Shown: positions 9,345 through 18,850, counted from the stretch's first letter. The stretch: DNA of 64,000 nucleotides from Floricoccus tropicus (GCF_001832905.1 NZ_MKIR01000024.1:186001-250000), one strand, 5' to 3'. Translations and numbers: made by a program. Notes: generated by a model from the letters alone, not told the origin.

Positions 9345-10511
9345 ATGAAAGTATCAGTTTTTGGTTTAGGGTATGTTGGTTTAGCAAATGCATTGCTTTT
9401 AGGACAAAATGAAGATGTAAAAGCATATGATATTGTTGAAGAAAAAATTGAAATGTTAAGAAATGGAAAATCACCTTTAGTTGATAAAGAGATTGTTGAA
9501 TTTTTAGAACGAGATGATCTGAAAGTTGAGTTTACTACTGATTTTGAAGATGCAGTCAGATTTGCTGATTATTTAATCATAGCTACTCCAACTGACTATG
9601 ATGAGAAAAAAAATTATTTCAATACTTCAACTGTCGAAGATGTAATTACTCGAGCGTTAGAAATTCGTCCAGATGCAACATTTATAATAAAATCTACAGT
9701 ACCAGTTGGTTACACGATAGAGACACAGGAAAAATTTGGTACTAAAAATATTATTTTTTCACCTGAATTTTTAAGAGAAGGCAAAGCACTTTATGACAAC
9801 TTATATCCTTCAAGAATTGTAGTTGGAGAAAATTCTAAGCGAGGCCAAGAAATTGCTCAGATGTTTAATGAGAATACTCATAAGGAAAATGTTGACGTTC
9901 TATTAACAAATCCAACTGAAGCTGAAGCAATTAAGTTGTTTTCGAATACATATCTTGCATTAAGAGTTGCTTACTTTAATGAGCTGGATACATATGCTGC
10001 AATGCGCGGATTGGATTCTAAGCAGATAATTGAAGGCGTAGGATTAGATCCTAGAATCGGTTCACATTACAACAATCCTTCATTTGGTTATGGTGGATAT
10101 TGTCTGCCTAAGGATACAAAGCAACTTCGAGCAAACTATGAAGATGTACCAAGTAATATTATTGGAGCAATAGTAGATTCGAATACTACAAGAAAAGATT
10201 TTATTGCAGATCAGATTATTGAAAAAGAACCAAAAGTAGTAGGAATTTACAGACTTACTATGAAGGCTAACTCTGATAACTTTAGATACTCTTCTATTCA
10301 AGGTGTTATGAAACGTATTAAAGCAAAAGGTATTGAGGTAGTTATTTACGAACCTACTCTTGAAGATGAAACTTTCTTTAATTCTCGTGTTGTAAAAAAC
10401 TTTGATGAATTTAAAGAAATTTCAGATGTTATAGTATCAAATCGTATAGAAAAAGCATTAAAAGATGTTGCTGAAAAAGTTTATACACGCGATATCTTTG
10501 GGACTGATTAG
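9345..10511 (+). CDS. ugd: UDP-glucose 6-dehydrogenase
   Basis: Cytosolic NAD-dependent enzyme of 388 aa that oxidises UDP-glucose to UDP-glucuronate, a donor for acidic polysaccharides. The N-terminal Rossmann motif is [23 protein letters not shown] is the substrate-binding loop, and the catalytic Cys is in [14 protein letters not shown] (about residues 249-262). The central and UDP-binding C-terminal domains are present at normal length. It is the last gene of the EPS operon, two bases after wzx and followed by a terminator at 10577, so the polymer probably contains glucuronate or a derived sugar. Codon use returns toward the background here. Confidence 0.94.
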   Translation: MKVSVFGLGYVGLANALLLGQNEDVKAYDIVEEKIEMLRNGKSPLVDKEIVEFLERDDLKVEFTTDFEDAVRFADYLIIATPTDYDEKKNYFNTSTVEDVITRALEIRPDATFIIKSTVPVGYTIETQEKFGTKNIIFSPEFLREGKALYDNLYPSRIVVGENSKRGQEIAQMFNENTHKENVDVLLTNPTEAEAIKLFSNTYLALRVAYFNELDTYAAMRGLDSKQIIEGVGLDPRIGSHYNNPSFGYGGYCLPKDTKQLRANYEDVPSNIIGAIVDSNTTRKDFIADQIIEKEPKVVGIYRLTMKANSDNFRYSSIQGVMKRIKAKGIEVVIYEPTLEDETFFNSRVVKNFDEFKEISDVIVSNRIEKALKDVAEKVYTRDIFGTD

Positions 10512-10576
10512 TAAATGCTCATATGTTTTGACTTTGCATCTATCAAAACTAAGTATATAATATAATAAATGTTAGG

Positions 10577-10600
10577 GTAGTCATTTTATGACTACTTTTT
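10577..10600 (+). terminator. Intrinsic terminator after ugd, in front of the VanZ-like gene
   Basis: Perfect 8-bp stem GTAGTCAT/ATGACTAC with a TTT loop and a T5 tail. It closes the EPS operon. It lies only 21 bases before the next start codon and downstream of a possible promoter (TTTGCA at 10533, TATAAT at 10556), so it could also work as an attenuator for the VanZ-like gene. Confidence 0.85.
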
Positions 10601-10621
10601 ATATATAGATTTGAGGTAATA

Positions 10622-11194
10622 ATGAAGTCAATAAAATATTTAATAAGTCTAATTTTATCTTTTGTAACTAGTTATGTAGTTGTTGGGTATTTAGCTTATC
10701 CTACACTATTATCTTATCCTAGATTGGAGAGGACGATGGGTCGATTTCCTTATACTAAGGAAACTTTAATTCTATTTTTAGCGATGGGTTTATTCTTAGC
10801 GTATATCCAATGGGATTTAAGAAAAATATCAATAGTTTATATATATTTAGCTTGTACAGTATATTTATTCTTACTTTTTGTAGTTCTTTTTACCAAAGCA
10901 GAATCTTATCATGCTCTGAGTTTAGATTTATTTGATTTTTTAAAACTTAATGAAAAGGACATTCGGGAGGCGCTGCTTAATGTGCTGTATTTTATACCTC
11001 TGGGAATAATTTATGGTTTCAGAGCATCTAGGTTAGAATTTGTCTTCATTTCATTATTAACAATTTTAGGGATTGAAACAATTCAATATGTTTTTTATTT
11101 AGGTACTTTTGGACTTAGTGATATTATGTTGAATTTTATTGGAACAACAATAGGATATTATATGTGTAAAAAGTCAGAGCCCCATTTTTCTTAA
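10622..11194 (+). CDS. VanZ-like family membrane protein
   Basis: Small integral membrane protein of 190 aa with about five hydrophobic helices. The second half has the VanZ-like pattern: NVLYFIPLG (about 120-128), then EtiQyvfylGtFGlsDimlNfiGttiGY with conserved Glu, Gln, Gly, Asp, Asn and Gly positions. VanZ-like proteins are linked to glycopeptide tolerance and cell-envelope functions, but the biochemical role is not established. RBS TGAGGT lies before ATG 10622. It stands between the EPS terminator and galE. Confidence 0.8.
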   Translation: MKSIKYLISLILSFVTSYVVVGYLAYPTLLSYPRLERTMGRFPYTKETLILFLAMGLFLAYIQWDLRKISIVYIYLACTVYLFLLFVVLFTKAESYHALSLDLFDFLKLNEKDIREALLNVLYFIPLGIIYGFRASRLEFVFISLLTILGIETIQYVFYLGTFGLSDIMLNFIGTTIGYYMCKKSEPHFS

Positions 11195-11214
11195 GGTAAA
11201 TAATAGTAGGGTAT

Positions 11215-11243
11215 TTAATAATGCACAGTAATTAGTGTATAAT
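11215..11243 (+). promoter_or_regulatory. Probable galE promoter
   Basis: TATAAT at 11238-11243 is a perfect -10 box; TTAATA at 11215-11220 is a weak -35 at 17-bp spacing. This gives galE its own transcript with a leader of about 60 bases. Confidence 0.55.
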
Positions 11244-11310
11244 ACATATTGATAATAGGTATTTCAATATATAATATTGATGGAATTTGTATAAATAAGG
11301 AGAAAAAGAA

Positions 11311-12303
11311 ATGACGGTTTTAGTTTTAGGTGGTGCTGGTTATATAGGTAGCCATGCTGTAGATCAACTTTTATCTAAAGGATATGATGTGGCGGTTGTT
11401 GATAATTTTTCTACTGGGCATAGACAAGCAGTTCCAAGCGAAGTTCCCTTCTACGAAGGTGATATTCGTGACAAAGAATTTTTAACAAAAGTATTTTCAG
11501 AAGTAAAAGATATTGAGGGTATCATGCATTTTTGTGCATTCTCACTTGTTGGTGAATCTATGGAAAAGCCACTTAAATATTTTGATAATAATACATACGG
11601 TGCTGTTTCTTTGTTGGAAGTAATGCAGAAATTTGATGTAAAACATGTTGTTTTTTCTTCCACTGCGGCAACTTTTGGAAAAGTAGATGTTATGCCTATT
11701 ACTGAAGAAACACCAACAAATCCAATCAATCCTTATGGTCAAAGTAAATTGATGATGGAACAGATTATGAAATGGCAAAGTCAAGCAACGGATATGACCT
11801 ATGTTGCACTTCGCTACTTCAATGTTGCTGGTGCTAAATCAGATGGTTCAATTGGGGAAGCTCATACTTGTGAGACTCATCTTATTCCAATTTTAATGCA
11901 AGTTGCTCTTGGACAAAGAGAAAGCATTCAAATTTATGGAGATGATTATAATACCCCTGATGGAACAAATGTCCGAGATTATGTTCAAGTAGAAGATTTA
12001 ATTGATGCTCATGTTAGAGCATTAGAGTATCTAAAAGCTGGTGGACAATCTGACTTTTTTAATCTTGGTAGTCAAGAAGGATTTTCAAATCTTCAAGTTT
12101 TAGAGTCGGCTCGTCGTGTCACAGGTCATGAAATTCCTGCTGTTCTTTCTGATCGCCGTCCTGGTGATCCCGATTCACTTTACACTAGTAGTGAAAAGGC
12201 AAAATTAATTCTTGGATGGGAACCAACTTACAAGAATATTGATGATATAATTGCTACTGCTTGGACTTGGCATTCAAAACATCCTAAAGGTTATGAGAAT
12301 TAA
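11311..12303 (+). CDS. galE: UDP-glucose 4-epimerase
   Basis: Cytosolic NAD-dependent SDR-type epimerase of 330 aa interconverting UDP-glucose and UDP-galactose (Leloir pathway). The NAD motif GGAGYIGSH is at residues 7-15, the catalytic Ser and Tyr-x3-Lys are in SSTAATFG and [11 protein letters not shown] (Tyr about 145), and [11 protein letters not shown] and the UDP-binding [10 protein letters not shown] follow. Full family length. RBS AAGGAG precedes ATG 11311. It stands alone, not in a gal operon; next to the EPS cluster it probably serves UDP-galactose supply for surface polymers. Confidence 0.95.
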   Translation: MTVLVLGGAGYIGSHAVDQLLSKGYDVAVVDNFSTGHRQAVPSEVPFYEGDIRDKEFLTKVFSEVKDIEGIMHFCAFSLVGESMEKPLKYFDNNTYGAVSLLEVMQKFDVKHVVFSSTAATFGKVDVMPITEETPTNPINPYGQSKLMMEQIMKWQSQATDMTYVALRYFNVAGAKSDGSIGEAHTCETHLIPILMQVALGQRESIQIYGDDYNTPDGTNVRDYVQVEDLIDAHVRALEYLKAGGQSDFFNLGSQEGFSNLQVLESARRVTGHEIPAVLSDRRPGDPDSLYTSSEKAKLILGWEPTYKNIDDIIATAWTWHSKHPKGYEN

Positions 12304-12486
12304 TTAATATCAAATATAAATTAGAAGTGTAATATATGGTTTAAATAATCGTATGTTGTACTTTTTTTCTATATTGAATGATTATTATCAGAGTTATTAA
12401 ACTGAAATATTATTGTTATATTAAATATATTTAGATTAAATATATATTTCAAGTAAAATATGTTGATGATTTAAATGGTCTATACA

Positions 12487-12495
12487 TGATATACT
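12487..12495 (+). promoter_or_regulatory. Extended -10 promoter for the CHAP-domain gene
   Basis: TG at 12487-12488, one base, then TATACT form an extended -10 box 42 bases before the start codon. No good -35 at normal spacing was found. The rest of 12304-12486 is very AT-rich and shows nothing else I can support. Confidence 0.5.
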
Positions 12496-12537
12496 TTAGT
12501 CACTAAGAAATTATAAATAAGGAGTGGACTTTAGTAT

Positions 12538-13326
12538 ATGAAAAAGGGCTTGTTTAAAATAGGAGCAGTATGCGTACTTTCAACGACTTTAACTGGTTTT
12601 GTACCAACATTTTTACCGAATGCAACACATGCTATTGTTTCAGAAGCAGCAGTAATTGGTGATGATTATCCTTCAACGTGGAAAAATCGTCCTTTAGGAG
12701 CTACGTATGATTCTTGGGGAATGGCTACAAGATACTGTACTTCGTTTGTAGCAAACCGTTTAAGTAGGGTAAATAAATTTAATATTAATCGCAGTGGATA
12801 TAGTTGGAATGCTAACATGTGGGGTAGTAATGCTAAAAAACAAGGCTATCGTGTGGATATGAATCCAGCAGTTGGAGCTGTTGCATGGTGGACTGGGATG
12901 CATGTTGCATGGGTTGCAGAAGTTAATGGAAATCAAGTACTCATTGAGGAATATAATTGGAATAACAGTGGAGCATATCATAAACGTTGGATTTCAAAAA
13001 ATTCAGTATCAGGATATATACACTTTAAAGATTTATCTTCATCTAGTAAACCATCTACGCCAGCACCTAAACCAACAACACCTAAACCAATAGCACCTAA
13101 ACCAACAACACCAACTACGCCATGGAAACTTGTAGCAAGCAGAGGTGTTTATGTTGTGCCTTCAAATCGTTATGTGCGTAATGAACCTAAGAAAACAAGC
13201 AGAGTTTTAGCTACTTATATCAAAGGTGAGAAAATATATTATGATTACAAAGTGAACTATGATGGGAAAACATGGATTTCATATAAGTCTGCTTCAGGAA
13301 CACGCAGATATGTAGCAATTAATTAA
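12538..13326 (+). CDS. Secreted CHAP-domain protein with Pro/Thr linker and SH3-like C-terminus
   Basis: Probable secreted peptidoglycan amidase/endopeptidase of 262 aa. Residues 1-32 form a signal peptide (MKKGLFKIG, hydrophobic core, likely cleavage after THA). The CHAP domain covers about 40-163: the catalytic Cys is in RYCTSFVANR, His in MHVAWVAEV, and an acidic/Asn pair in EEYNW. A Pro/Thr/Lys linker (about 168-197) encoded by repeats joins an SH3-like wall-binding region (about 205-262, RGVYVVPSNRYVRNEP...). No sortase motif or transmembrane anchor is seen. RBS AAGGAG is before ATG 12538. Function in wall turnover, cell separation or lysis is inferred from the domains. Confidence 0.85.
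   Translation: MKKGLFKIGAVCVLSTTLTGFVPTFLPNATHAIVSEAAVIGDDYPSTWKNRPLGATYDSWGMATRYCTSFVANRLSRVNKFNINRSGYSWNANMWGSNAKKQGYRVDMNPAVGAVAWWTGMHVAWVAEVNGNQVLIEEYNWNNSGAYHKRWISKNSVSGYIHFKDLSSSSKPSTPAPKPTTPKPIAPKPTTPTTPWKLVASRGVYVVPSNRYVRNEPKKTSRVLATYIKGEKIYYDYKVNYDGKTWISYKSASGTRRYVAIN
13063..13110 (+). repeat. Short in-gene repeat encoding the Pro/Thr linker
   Basis: An 18-bp unit (GCACCTAAACCAACAACA) occurs at 13063 and exactly again at 13093, with a degenerate copy CCTAAACCAATA between. The 30-bp period keeps the reading frame and encodes A/T-PKPTTPKPI-type linker sequence, so length changes in steps of ten residues would be tolerated. Confidence 0.8.
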
Positions 13327-13351
13327 ATAATTTATATATATGAGTATACAC

Positions 13352-13380
13352 AAAAAGGTAGCATTATTAGCTACCTTTTT
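13352..13380. terminator. Intrinsic terminator after the CHAP gene
   Basis: Arms AAAAAGGTAGC and GCTACCTTTTT are perfect complements around a 7-base loop, giving a terminator that could work in both directions; on the + strand it ends the CHAP transcript. Confidence 0.9.
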
Positions 13381-13472
13381 GTATTGTAATGTGAATATTA
13401 TATTGTTTTTGAGTTTGTAGAATAGTCAAAATTTTGCTATCATTATGTTAATATTTATACTTAGAGGTAAAA

Positions 13473-15230
13473 ATGACTAAAGAAAAAAAATTATACTCGA
13501 GACGTTTTAAAAAAAATCATAAAATATCTCTCGCTGAAGAAGACAGTGACGTTGAAGAAGTTCAAAAAGAAAACGTTTTGAACCTAGATGAAACTTCAAA
13601 AAAAGAAAAAAAAGTTCTTATTTTTGTTTTACTTGCACAAATATCTATTTTATTATCTTTAAGTTTTCGTTCGTTTCCACTTTTTAATGTTTTTTATACT
13701 GGATTGAAGGAATCAATAAATACTTACTCGGGATTTGCCATGAATAATGGTCAAGTTCCTTATAATAATTTTTATTCAAATGATGGTCCAATTTTCTTTT
13801 TAATTAATGAGCTTGGGAATATTCTTGGGAATACATGGATTTTATGGGGATTTGAGGTATTGAATCTTCTTCTTATTTCGAGCTTCATTTATAAACTGGC
13901 TCGTAAAAGAAACTTATCAGTATCTTATGCGATTTTGATTAGTATTTTAAGCATTATAGGAATTACTGTTACATTAAATGGTGGTAATCTCGCTTCAGGC
14001 TTTGCAATTTATCCTATGCTTTGGTCTATTGAATTTATTGAAAAAATATTTAATAGTGAAGTTGATAGTGATAGGAACTTTATTTTATTTGGCTTATTTC
14101 AAGCAATAACAATATTTATTGTTCCAGGAGTCTTATTAGTTAATATATTATTCTTTGTATTTTTCTTTATTAAATTTTTTAAGGATAAACCTTTTGATAA
14201 GCAAAAAACTTACAAATTTATTTATAATTTACTATCCTACATATTTGGTTTTCTAATAATATTTTATTTGATAATTTATTATGGATTAATTAATCAGTTT
14301 TTATCTACTGCTGTTGAGCAGATGTTTATTTTACCTTTTCAATCGATTGTCTTTGATTCATCTTTGATATTGAATGTGGTTGTTACGCTTGTTGTTTTAA
14401 TATTAATTTTTGGAAAACAACTTATAAGCATTTTAAAAGAACTAAGGGGTGTAAATAAGGATAATATTTTTTACAAATATATAATTTGTTCATTACTTGT
14501 ATATTTCATATTTACTATTCTAAATCCAATGTATGTTATAGGAGATATGGTTATTCTTCTACCACTTTTAATCGTTCCCATTTTGAGAAATGAGAACATG
14601 GTAGATAAAAAGTTTTCTTTTTTAACTGTAATGAAGCATTTATCACTTCCTATAATAGGCATTTTTGCAGTACTTGCGCTTTGTATAAATTCAAAGATTG
14701 AGAATAAATCAATATTTGAAGATGAAAAAAGAGTTGCTAGTTATTTAAAACAAGAAACTAGTAAGAAGGATAGGGCGATTGTTCTATCTGATGATTATAA
14801 TATTTATGTCAATTCAAAACGCCTAGCGATGTTGCCTATACCTTTACCAAGTTATCCAGAAAAATATAAGTTACGTTTTGAGGAGCTCCTCCCTAAAACA
14901 GAATCAAAATTTATTATTTTGGAAGATGACTATAATGGTGTTGGAACTAAGACTGTAAAGAATGAGATTGCTTCTTTCTATTCTTTGAATAAGAAATTTA
15001 AATCAAATAACTTTGAAGTATATAATCGAATTAAAAGCGATGAGTCATTACTTGATGATAAAGAGAGTGACAAAGAGAAAAAATCGTCTAAAGAAAAAAC
15101 AAAATCTCTATCAAATTCTAGTGAAAAACTAGATAGCAACAGTAGCGAAGAGCTTCAACCTGTACCAGATTTTATTCCAGATCAACAATATAATAATTTT
15201 GATCCTAACCGACAATACTATGGACAATAA
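13473..15230 (+). CDS. GT-C-like multi-membrane protein of unknown substrate
   Basis: Integral membrane protein of 585 aa. A charged cytoplasmic N-terminus (about 1-45) is followed by about 10-11 helices and a hydrophilic region from about 410, ending in a Ser/Lys/Glu-rich low-complexity tail (about 520-560) and a Pro/Asn/Gln-rich end. The first outside loop has NNGQVPYNNFYSNDGPIFF (about 90-108), resembling the acidic loop of GT-C enzymes of the PMT/ArnT type that take sugars from polyprenyl-phosphate donors. Glycosylation of a wall or teichoic polymer is plausible but the substrate is unknown. RBS AGAGG precedes ATG 13473; it is a single-gene unit between two terminators. Confidence 0.7.
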   Translation: MTKEKKLYSRRFKKNHKISLAEEDSDVEEVQKENVLNLDETSKKEKKVLIFVLLAQISILLSLSFRSFPLFNVFYTGLKESINTYSGFAMNNGQVPYNNFYSNDGPIFFLINELGNILGNTWILWGFEVLNLLLISSFIYKLARKRNLSVSYAILISILSIIGITVTLNGGNLASGFAIYPMLWSIEFIEKIFNSEVDSDRNFILFGLFQAITIFIVPGVLLVNILFFVFFFIKFFKDKPFDKQKTYKFIYNLLSYIFGFLIIFYLIIYYGLINQFLSTAVEQMFILPFQSIVFDSSLILNVVVTLVVLILIFGKQLISILKELRGVNKDNIFYKYIICSLLVYFIFTILNPMYVIGDMVILLPLLIVPILRNENMVDKKFSFLTVMKHLSLPIIGIFAVLALCINSKIENKSIFEDEKRVASYLKQETSKKDRAIVLSDDYNIYVNSKRLAMLPIPLPSYPEKYKLRFEELLPKTESKFIILEDDYNGVGTKTVKNEIASFYSLNKKFKSNNFEVYNRIKSDESLLDDKESDKEKKSSKEKTKSLSNSSEKLDSNSSEELQPVPDFIPDQQYNNFDPNRQYYGQ

Positions 15231-15258
15231 AAATGGATGCTTAGAAGCATCCATTTTT
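15229..15258. terminator. Bidirectional terminator between the GT-C gene and pepA
   Basis: Arms AAATGGATGCTT and AAGCATCCATTT with a tiny loop and T-rich tails on both strands end the + strand GT-C gene and the - strand pepA. Confidence 0.88.
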
Positions 15259-15266
15259 CTATATAA

Positions 15267-16346
15267 TTAATAGCTTAAAATTTCTTTGACAGCTTCATCA
15301 TCAAGGCGACGAGCAACTTCTGTCAGTAATTTTACAGTGTTTAGGTAATCATCTTCGTGAATCATTGAAGTATGACTGTGTAGATAACGTACAGGTACAG
15401 TTACTGCAAGACTTGGAATACCATCATGGCTAAGGTGCATACGACCAGCATCAGTTCCTCCACCTGCAATTACTGTATATTGGTAAGGAATGTTTAATTC
15501 ATCAGCAATATCAGTTACAAAGTTGATAAGTTTTTGATGCGGAATCATCGTAGCATCAAATATTAGGATTTGAGGTCCTTTACCAAGAACACTGTCAGCT
15601 TCTTTTGGAGTCATTCCAGGGGTATCACCAGCAGTACCAGTATCAACAGCAAATGCAATAGCAGGATTTACCTTGTGAGTGAGAGTTTGAGCACCACGAA
15701 GACCGACTTCTTCTTGAACGTTTGCACCTAGATATAGTTGATTTTCAACTGGATTTTCTTGAGCTAAGTTTTCAAGAACTTTAAGAACGATAGCAGTACC
15801 GATACGGTTATCCCAAGCTTTACCAAGAAGGAATTTACCACCATTTAAGCGAGTAGCTTCAATGCGAGGGGTAATCATGTCACCAGGGCGAATACCAAGA
15901 GCTTCAACCTCTTCTTTAGAAGACATACCAAGATCGATAAACATATCCTTGATATCATATACCTTATTACGAACTTCAGCAGTTAGTACATGCGGTGGTT
16001 TAGAACCAGTCACACCTTGAACCTTGTCACCTTTACGAGTAGTGATAGTAACTTGTTGCGCAAGCATAACTTGAGCCCACCAACCTCCAACAGTTTGGAA
16101 TTCAATGAATCCTTTGTCAGTGATATTAGTTACCATGAAACCAACTTCGTCCATATGGCTAGCCATTAAAACTTTAGGTCCTTTTTCACCGTAGCGAGCA
16201 ACAACACTTCCAAGCCCGTCAAATTCAATATCAGAAGTATATTTTTTAGCTTCTTCCTTGAAAATTTCACGCACTTCTTGTTCGTGACCTGCAATACCAT
16301 CAACATTACTTAAATTGTATAGAAATTGTTCTTCTTTAGTGTCCAT
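15267..16346 (-). CDS. pepA: Glutamyl aminopeptidase PepA (M42 family)
   Basis: Cytosolic dinuclear-metal aminopeptidase of 359 aa, the lactococcal PepA type that removes N-terminal Glu/Asp from peptides. Metal and catalytic residues are visible in MASHMDEVGF (His, Asp), KAWDNRIG, NVQEEVGLRGA (Glu-Glu pair), AVDTG and the late LHSHTSMIHEDD. Length is normal. RBS AAAAGGAG lies before the start on the - strand. Single gene ending at the shared terminator 15229-15258. Confidence 0.93.
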   Translation of the reverse strand: MDTKEEQFLYNLSNVDGIAGHEQEVREIFKEEAKKYTSDIEFDGLGSVVARYGEKGPKVLMASHMDEVGFMVTNITDKGFIEFQTVGGWWAQVMLAQQVTITTRKGDKVQGVTGSKPPHVLTAEVRNKVYDIKDMFIDLGMSSKEEVEALGIRPGDMITPRIEATRLNGGKFLLGKAWDNRIGTAIVLKVLENLAQENPVENQLYLGANVQEEVGLRGAQTLTHKVNPAIAFAVDTGTAGDTPGMTPKEADSVLGKGPQILIFDATMIPHQKLINFVTDIADELNIPYQYTVIAGGGTDAGRMHLSHDGIPSLAVTVPVRYLHSHTSMIHEDDYLNTVKLLTEVARRLDDEAVKEILSY

Positions 16347-16428
16347 TTTTTCTCCTTTTAAAAAGTTAATCTTATTTTATCATAAGTTGGACTTAGATTA
16401 AATAAGGACGTGCTTTCATAAATTCGCA

Positions 16429-16444
16429 TAACTATATATTGTGT
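16429..16444 (+). promoter_or_regulatory. NrdR-like box 1
   Basis: TAACTATATATTGTGT matches the NrdR consensus ACACWATATATWGTGT at 14 of 16 positions by my count. It lies 41 bp before the second box, about four helical turns, as expected for cooperative NrdR binding upstream of ribonucleotide reductase genes. Confidence 0.72.
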
Positions 16445-16469
16445 GTTTTCATAAAAATATACAAGAATA

Positions 16470-16485
16470 ACACAACATATAGTAT
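16470..16485 (+). promoter_or_regulatory. NrdR-like box 2
   Basis: ACACAACATATAGTAT matches the NrdR consensus at 14 of 16 positions. It ends 9 bases before the -35 box of the nrdD promoter. Confidence 0.7.
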
Positions 16486-16494
16486 TGTTATCTA

Positions 16495-16523
16495 TTGAAC
16501 TTTGTTTGGGAATTTGTTAAAAT
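16495..16523 (+). promoter_or_regulatory. nrdD promoter
   Basis: TTGAAC (-35, 16495-16500), a 17-bp spacer and TAAAAT (-10, 16518-16523) with a TG extension at 16515. Two NrdR-like boxes lie immediately upstream. Confidence 0.75.
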
Positions 16524-16547
16524 TTAAATCAGATTAAGGAGATAATT

Positions 16548-18791
16548 ATGATTTTATTTGAAGAATTAGAAACTCAGACAACGAATATGAAAGTAATTAA
16601 AAGGGACGGAAGGAAACTTCCATTTGAATCAGAAAAAATTTACGTAGCTTTAGAAAAGGCTAGTAATGAAATTTCTCCAATAACACCTGTTCAAGAGGCG
16701 AAATTAGAAGTTTTAGTTGATAAGGTTGTTGCAGAAATTTTTGCGCGCTTTGATAAGAATATCAAAATTTATGAAATTCAAAATATCGTAGAACATGTCC
16801 TTTTGAGTGCCAACGAATATGAACTTGCTCAAAAGTATATAAACTATCGCACAAATCGTGACTTTGCTCGCAGCCAGGCAACAGATATTAATTTCACTAT
16901 TGATAAGCTCATAAATAAGGACCAAACAGTGGTTAATGAGAATGCAAATAAGGATAGTGATGTATTCAATACTCAGCGTGATTTGACAGCAGGGATTGTT
17001 GGCAAATCAATAGGTCTTAAGATGTTACCACCTCACGTGGCTAATGCTCACCAAAAAGGAGATATTCATTATCATGACCTTGATTATCATCCATATACTC
17101 CAATGACTAATTGTTGCTTAATTGACTTTAAAGGTATGCTTGCTAAGGGTTTTAAGATTGGTAATGCAGAGGTTGTTTCACCAAAATCAATTCAGACAGC
17201 GACTGCTCAAATGAGTCAGATTATTGCTAATGTAGCATCAAGTCAATATGGAGGATGTTCAGCAAACCGAGTTGATGAACTTTTGGCACCATATGCTAAA
17301 TTGAATTTTGATAAGCACTTAGCTGATGCGCGTGAGTGGGTAGCTCCTGAAAAACAGGAGGCATACGCATATGCCAAGACAAAAAAAGATATCTATGACG
17401 CAATGCAATCTTTGGAGTATGAAATAAATACTTTATTTACTTCAAATGGGCAAACTCCATTTACTTCACTTGGATTTGGCCTTGGAGAAGATTGGTTTGC
17501 GCGTGAAATTCAAAAGGCAATTCTAAAAATCAGAATTAAAGGACTTGGTCACGAGGGAAGGACAGCTATTTTCCCTAAACTAATCTTTACGCTTAAGCGT
17601 GGTTTGAATCTTGAGATGGGTACGCCTAACTATGATATCAAGCAGCTGGCTTTGGAATGTGCTACTAAACGTATGTATCCAGATGTTTTGAGTTATGATA
17701 AGATTGTTGATTTGACTGGTTCTTTTAAGGTTCCGATGGGATGCCGCTCTTTCTTGCAAGGATGGAAGGACGAAAACGGCCAAGATGTTGTTGATGGTCG
17801 TATGAATCTTGGAGTTGTGACCCTCAATCTGCCTAGAATTGCGCTTGAATCTAAGGGTGATAAGGATAAGTTCTGGTCAATTTTGGGTGAGAAGATGGAT
17901 ATCTTGCGTGATGCGCTTGTCTATCGTATTGAGCGAGTTAAGGAAGCAACACCAGCTAATGCCCCTATTCTTTATCAAAATGGAGCTTTTGGCGGTCGTC
18001 TTAAGAAAACTGATAATGTGGACGAATTATTTAAGAATCGTCGCGCTACAGTTTCAATGGGATACATTGGTCTCTATGAAGTTGCTACTGTCTTTTATGG
18101 TGGTCAGTGGGAAAATAATCCTGAGGCTAAGGAATTCACTTTAGAAATACTTCGTCAAATGAAGGGTGCTGCTGAAGCATGGTCAGATGAGTATGATTAT
18201 CATTTTTCAATTTACTCTACTCCTTCAGAGTCGCTAACTGATCGTTTTTGCAGACTCGATACTGAAAAATATGGTATTATAGAGGACATCACTGATAAGG
18301 AATATTACACAAATTCTTTTCATTATGATGTGCGTAAGAACCCAACTCCGTTTGAAAAACTTGATTTTGAAAAAGATTATCCAGTTTACGCATCTGGTGG
18401 ATTCATTCATTATTGTGAATACCCAATGTTACAACAAAATCCGAAGGCGCTTGAAGCAGTATGGGACTATGCCTATGATCGTGTAGGCTATCTGGGAACT
18501 AATACGCCAATTGATAAATGCTATGAGTGTAATTTCGAAGGTGATTTCACACCAACTGAACGCGGCTTCAAATGCCCAAATTGTGGCAACACTAATCCAG
18601 CAACAGTTGATGTTGTGAAAAGAACTTGTGGCTATCTTGGCAACCCACAAGCTCGTCCAATGGTTAATGGTCGCCATAAGGAAATTTCAAACCGTGTAAA
18701 ACACATGAACGGCTCAATTGGTCATCTAAGTAATGGCGATGACATTGATAATCTAGCACACGATGAAAGAAGTAAATTTTTTGCCAAATAA
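16548..18791 (+). CDS. nrdD: Anaerobic ribonucleoside-triphosphate reductase
   Basis: Oxygen-sensitive class III ribonucleotide reductase of 747 aa that makes dNTPs from NTPs. An ATP-cone domain (VIKRDGRKLPFESEKIY) starts at about residue 17. The catalytic barrel includes NCCLIDF and GCSANR. The zinc site is CYEC...CPNC near 655-677, and the glycyl radical motif RTCGYLG has its Gly at residue 695. RBS AAGGAG precedes ATG 16548. It is followed by a small ORF and the activase gene nrdG, an operon that needs both for activity. NrdR boxes upstream suggest repression when dNTPs are plentiful. Confidence 0.96.
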   Translation: MILFEELETQTTNMKVIKRDGRKLPFESEKIYVALEKASNEISPITPVQEAKLEVLVDKVVAEIFARFDKNIKIYEIQNIVEHVLLSANEYELAQKYINYRTNRDFARSQATDINFTIDKLINKDQTVVNENANKDSDVFNTQRDLTAGIVGKSIGLKMLPPHVANAHQKGDIHYHDLDYHPYTPMTNCCLIDFKGMLAKGFKIGNAEVVSPKSIQTATAQMSQIIANVASSQYGGCSANRVDELLAPYAKLNFDKHLADAREWVAPEKQEAYAYAKTKKDIYDAMQSLEYEINTLFTSNGQTPFTSLGFGLGEDWFAREIQKAILKIRIKGLGHEGRTAIFPKLIFTLKRGLNLEMGTPNYDIKQLALECATKRMYPDVLSYDKIVDLTGSFKVPMGCRSFLQGWKDENGQDVVDGRMNLGVVTLNLPRIALESKGDKDKFWSILGEKMDILRDALVYRIERVKEATPANAPILYQNGAFGGRLKKTDNVDELFKNRRATVSMGYIGLYEVATVFYGGQWENNPEAKEFTLEILRQMKGAAEAWSDEYDYHFSIYSTPSESLTDRFCRLDTEKYGIIEDITDKEYYTNSFHYDVRKNPTPFEKLDFEKDYPVYASGGFIHYCEYPMLQQNPKALEAVWDYAYDRVGYLGTNTPIDKCYECNFEGDFTPTERGFKCPNCGNTNPATVDVVKRTCGYLGNPQARPMVNGRHKEISNRVKHMNGSIGHLSNGDDIDNLAHDERSKFFAK

Positions 18792-18801
18792 AAATTAATA
18801 T

Positions 18802-18823
18802 AAGTCTGGGGGAACTCAGACTT
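18802..18823 (+). other. RNA hairpin inside the nrd operon
   Basis: A 9-bp stem (AAGTCTGGG with CTCAGACTT, one G-U pair) is capped by a GGAA loop. The tail is not a clean T run, so it is more likely a processing or mRNA-stability element between nrdD and the next ORF than a strong terminator. Confidence 0.6.
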
Positions 18824-18850
18824 TCCATATTTTAAGAAAGGAGATATTTT

